This document shows, piece by piece, positions 62,141 through 64,000 of a stretch of DNA of 64,000 bases; the stretch's first letter is position 1; each line of letters opens with the position of its first letter. Location: assembly GCF_001038625.1 (NCBI RefSeq), contig NZ_CP011803.1, positions 682,001 to 746,000 on the forward strand. Reading direction: 5' to 3'. Position numbers and translations under genes: made by a program. This stretch comes from Clostridium carboxidivorans P7. GTDB lineage: Bacteria; Bacillota; Clostridia; Clostridiales; Clostridiaceae. Under the pieces are notes generated by a model. The model ran no database searches, was not told the DNA's origin, and worked only from the letters and a program-made list of their open reading frames with translations.

Positions 62141-63535
62141 TTAGCTAAGAAGTTTAGTAGGCTCCTTTTTACTTAATCCAGTTGCATACCAAGCCACAAT
62201 TAAAAGTAGTATCCATAGAACTCCAACTATAGCTGGAATTCTTGTATCTGCTCCCATACACATGGAAACAAATACGCCAACTAAGAATATCATAGTGATA
62301 ATGCCTGAAGCTGGATAAAGTATTGTTTTAAATTTTAACTTATCAACTTGTTCAGGTGTAAGGCTTTGTCTGAATTTAATCTGAGTATAAACAATCATGA
62401 ACCAAGCAAATATACCTGCAAATGTTCCTACACTTGTAACATAAGTAAATGCTTTACCAGGAGCAACATAGTTTAGGATAACTCCAACTAACATAAAGGC
62501 TACTGAAACAAGTATTCCATTTTTAGGAACATTAGTTGAGCTAAGTTTTCCAAGGGACTTAGGTGCCTGACCTTGCAGTGCTAAATTATACACCATACGT
62601 CCAGTTGTGAATATACCTGAGTTACATGATGATGCTGCTGCTGTAAGTACAACGAAGTTTATTATACCAGCTGCTGCAGCTATACCAAGTTTGGAGAAGG
62701 TAAGAACAAATGGACTTCCTGTTGTTCCTATACTATTCCAAGGATAAAGTGACATTATAACAAACAATGCACCAATATAGAATACCATTACTCGCCAGAA
62801 AACACTGTTTATAGCTGATGGTATTACTTTTTCAGGATTTTTTGCTTCTCCAGCAGTAACACCAATAAGTTCAACTCCTACGAAAGCAAAGGAAACCATA
62901 GTTAAAGTTGATATAGGTCCCATAATTCCTTTAGGGAAGAAACCGCCGTGAGCAGTTAAATTTGAAATACCGATTGGTACTCCTTTATTTCCTAATCCAA
63001 AGGCTATCATAGCTATACCTACAGCAATCATAATAATTATTGTAACAACTTTTATAAGTGCAAACCAGAATTCGATTTCTCCGAATGCTTTTGCTGCAGT
63101 TAAGTTTACAGCAGTAAGTACGCAAACAGCAACAAGTGCTGATACCCACTGAGGTACGCTTGGAAACCAGAAATTGATATAAATACCAACTGCAGTAACT
63201 TCTGCCATACAAGTTACAACCCACATTATCCAGTATGTCCAACCTGTCAAATATCCTGCAAGTGGACTTACATAATCGTTTGCATATGCACTGAATGAAC
63301 CTGCAACTGGATGCTCAACAGCCATTTCTCCAAGAGCACGCATAATAAAAAATATAATTATTCCTGCAACGGCATAAGTAGCCAATATAGCTGGACCTGC
63401 AGCCTTAATAGCTGTTGCTGACCCTAGGAACAAACCAACTCCGATAGCTCCACCAATTGCCATCATTTTAATATGTCTTTCTTCAAGACCACGCTCTAGG
63501 TTTTCGCCTGTTTGAGTGTCAACTTTGTTACTCAT
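62141..63535 (-). CDS. APC-family amino-acid permease
   Basis: 464 residues from the ATG at 63535, preceded by aaagggg; the longer frame to 63622 starts in the leader. Twelve transmembrane helices are expected. The AAT-subfamily signature is near the start (LERGLEERHIKMMAIGGAIG, then VGLFLGSATAIKAAGPAI) and GEMAVEHPVAGSFSAYA follows at about 75. It is like E. coli LysP, GabP and AnsP, and the exact amino acid is unclear. It follows a long leader with a strong promoter. Confidence 0.88.
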   Translation of the reverse strand: MSNKVDTQTGENLERGLEERHIKMMAIGGAIGVGLFLGSATAIKAAGPAILATYAVAGIIIFFIMRALGEMAVEHPVAGSFSAYANDYVSPLAGYLTGWTYWIMWVVTCMAEVTAVGIYINFWFPSVPQWVSALVAVCVLTAVNLTAAKAFGEIEFWFALIKVVTIIIMIAVGIAMIAFGLGNKGVPIGISNLTAHGGFFPKGIMGPISTLTMVSFAFVGVELIGVTAGEAKNPEKVIPSAINSVFWRVMVFYIGALFVIMSLYPWNSIGTTGSPFVLTFSKLGIAAAAGIINFVVLTAAASSCNSGIFTTGRMVYNLALQGQAPKSLGKLSSTNVPKNGILVSVAFMLVGVILNYVAPGKAFTYVTSVGTFAGIFAWFMIVYTQIKFRQSLTPEQVDKLKFKTILYPASGIITMIFLVGVFVSMCMGADTRIPAIVGVLWILLLIVAWYATGLSKKEPTKLLS

Positions 63536-64000
63536 TTTACTTACCCCTTTCTTATAAGAAAAATTAGATACTTGTGAAACCTTAAATCCAATTAGGATTA
63601 TAGAGTTTCTAAGGTATATCAAAAAGGATTTCTTTCACCTACCATTGAATATGAATTATCATACTTAAAAATATATATTGTGAAGTATCCTTAATGAATT
63701 TAATTTGTGATAAAATAAGTGGCTTCGACTTTTCAGAATATTCAAATTGAATTTAATTATTTGCATTCTTGTTTTTAAAGTTTACAATTATTCAATTTAT
63801 ATAATATTCTTTCTTTATTTTATATAATCATTTCAATGTTGTCAATAATTATATAAATAATAAATAAAATATCGTTTTATATATAACTACATCGAAATAC
63901 ATGTGCCTTTAGTAATATAAACATAATTTTCTCTATAATACAGGCTTTTTTACTTGATTTAATAAAATTTAATTTGAAATTTTATTGCAATTAATCGAGA
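63536..64000. other. Leader and upstream region of the amino-acid permease
   Basis: 465 bases. On the minus strand a promoter TTGACA (63840-63845), 17-base spacer, TAAAAT (63817-63822) would give a leader of about 270 bases before the ATG. I looked for lysine-riboswitch and T-box landmarks and recognised none. The rest is very AT-rich without open frames. Confidence 0.5.
63817..63845 (-). promoter_or_regulatory. Promoter of the amino-acid permease gene
   Basis: TTGACA and TAAAAT in the minus orientation with exactly 17 bases between them. Confidence 0.65.

Noticed and set aside
63536..63815. Possible lysine riboswitch or T-box in the long permease leader
   Set aside because: I looked for the conserved motifs of both classes on the minus strand and did not recognise them; length alone is not enough.

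Overview
The window is AT-rich, densely packed and has strong Shine-Dalgarno sites. Gene content points to a cluster I, solventogenic Clostridium. The closest match I recognise is the neighbourhood of C. beijerinckii, because the XylFII-LytS-YesN sensory genes sit directly in front of an xylFGH-type sugar transporter as described there. This is a recognition-based call, not a database result. No rRNA, tRNA, prophage, transposase or CRISPR array is visible.

Layout. 1-4.2 kb (minus strand): an HscC-type Hsp70 with a large J-domain/TPR partner cut off by the window edge. 4.6-8.1 kb: two U32-peptidase-like cysteine-rich proteins coupled to a UvrC-like GIY-YIG protein. 8.4-14.8 kb: a small MGMT-family protein, a TetM-like ribosome GTPase fused to a Rae1/YacP-type NYN nuclease, a membrane-bound LuxR regulator, an M28 peptidase with a membrane domain and a DJ-1/PfpI protein. 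14.8-23.7 kb: a secreted repeat protein, then XylFII-LytS-YesN and XylFGH. 23.8-32.3 kb: a MerR/TipAS regulator with a duplicated ligand domain, an AraC regulator with a degenerate receiver, and a divergent CcpA-site-containing operon (GPH symporter, SDR, zinc dehydrogenase, split transketolase). 32.4-37.1 kb: TetR/HXXEE pair, MarR/drug-efflux pair, Crp and SDR.

37.2-40.5 kb: a small membrane protein overlapped by a predicted antisense RNA, followed by a complete agr-type quorum-sensing set. The set has a LytTR regulator and a GHKL kinase on plus, with agrB and a 48-residue agrD on minus. 40.7-46.3 kb: an Ig-like secreted protein with an apparent ACG start, a nucleoside hydrolase, a 283-bp structured inverted-repeat element, an esterase, a lipoate ligase, a relic of a histidine kinase and a second TipAS regulator. 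46.6-57.2 kb: an NADH oxidase/CoA-disulfide reductase-type enzyme, two unknowns, an ABC exporter with its two-component system, a DUF4097-like protein, a D-2-hydroxyacid dehydrogenase and a leucine-rich-repeat protein. 57.5-62.0 kb: a complete BceRS-BceAB-type peptide-antibiotic sensing and detoxification module. 62.1-63.5 kb: an APC amino-acid permease.

The most unusual item is the TetM-like/Rae1-like fusion at 8.9-11.6 kb. It joins a GTPase family that enters the ribosomal A site to a nuclease family that cuts mRNA in the A site. The antisense pair at 37.2-37.5 kb and the hairpin element at 43 kb come next. Many start codons were moved inward from the longest ORF to the codon with the best ribosome-binding site, and the reasons are given per gene.
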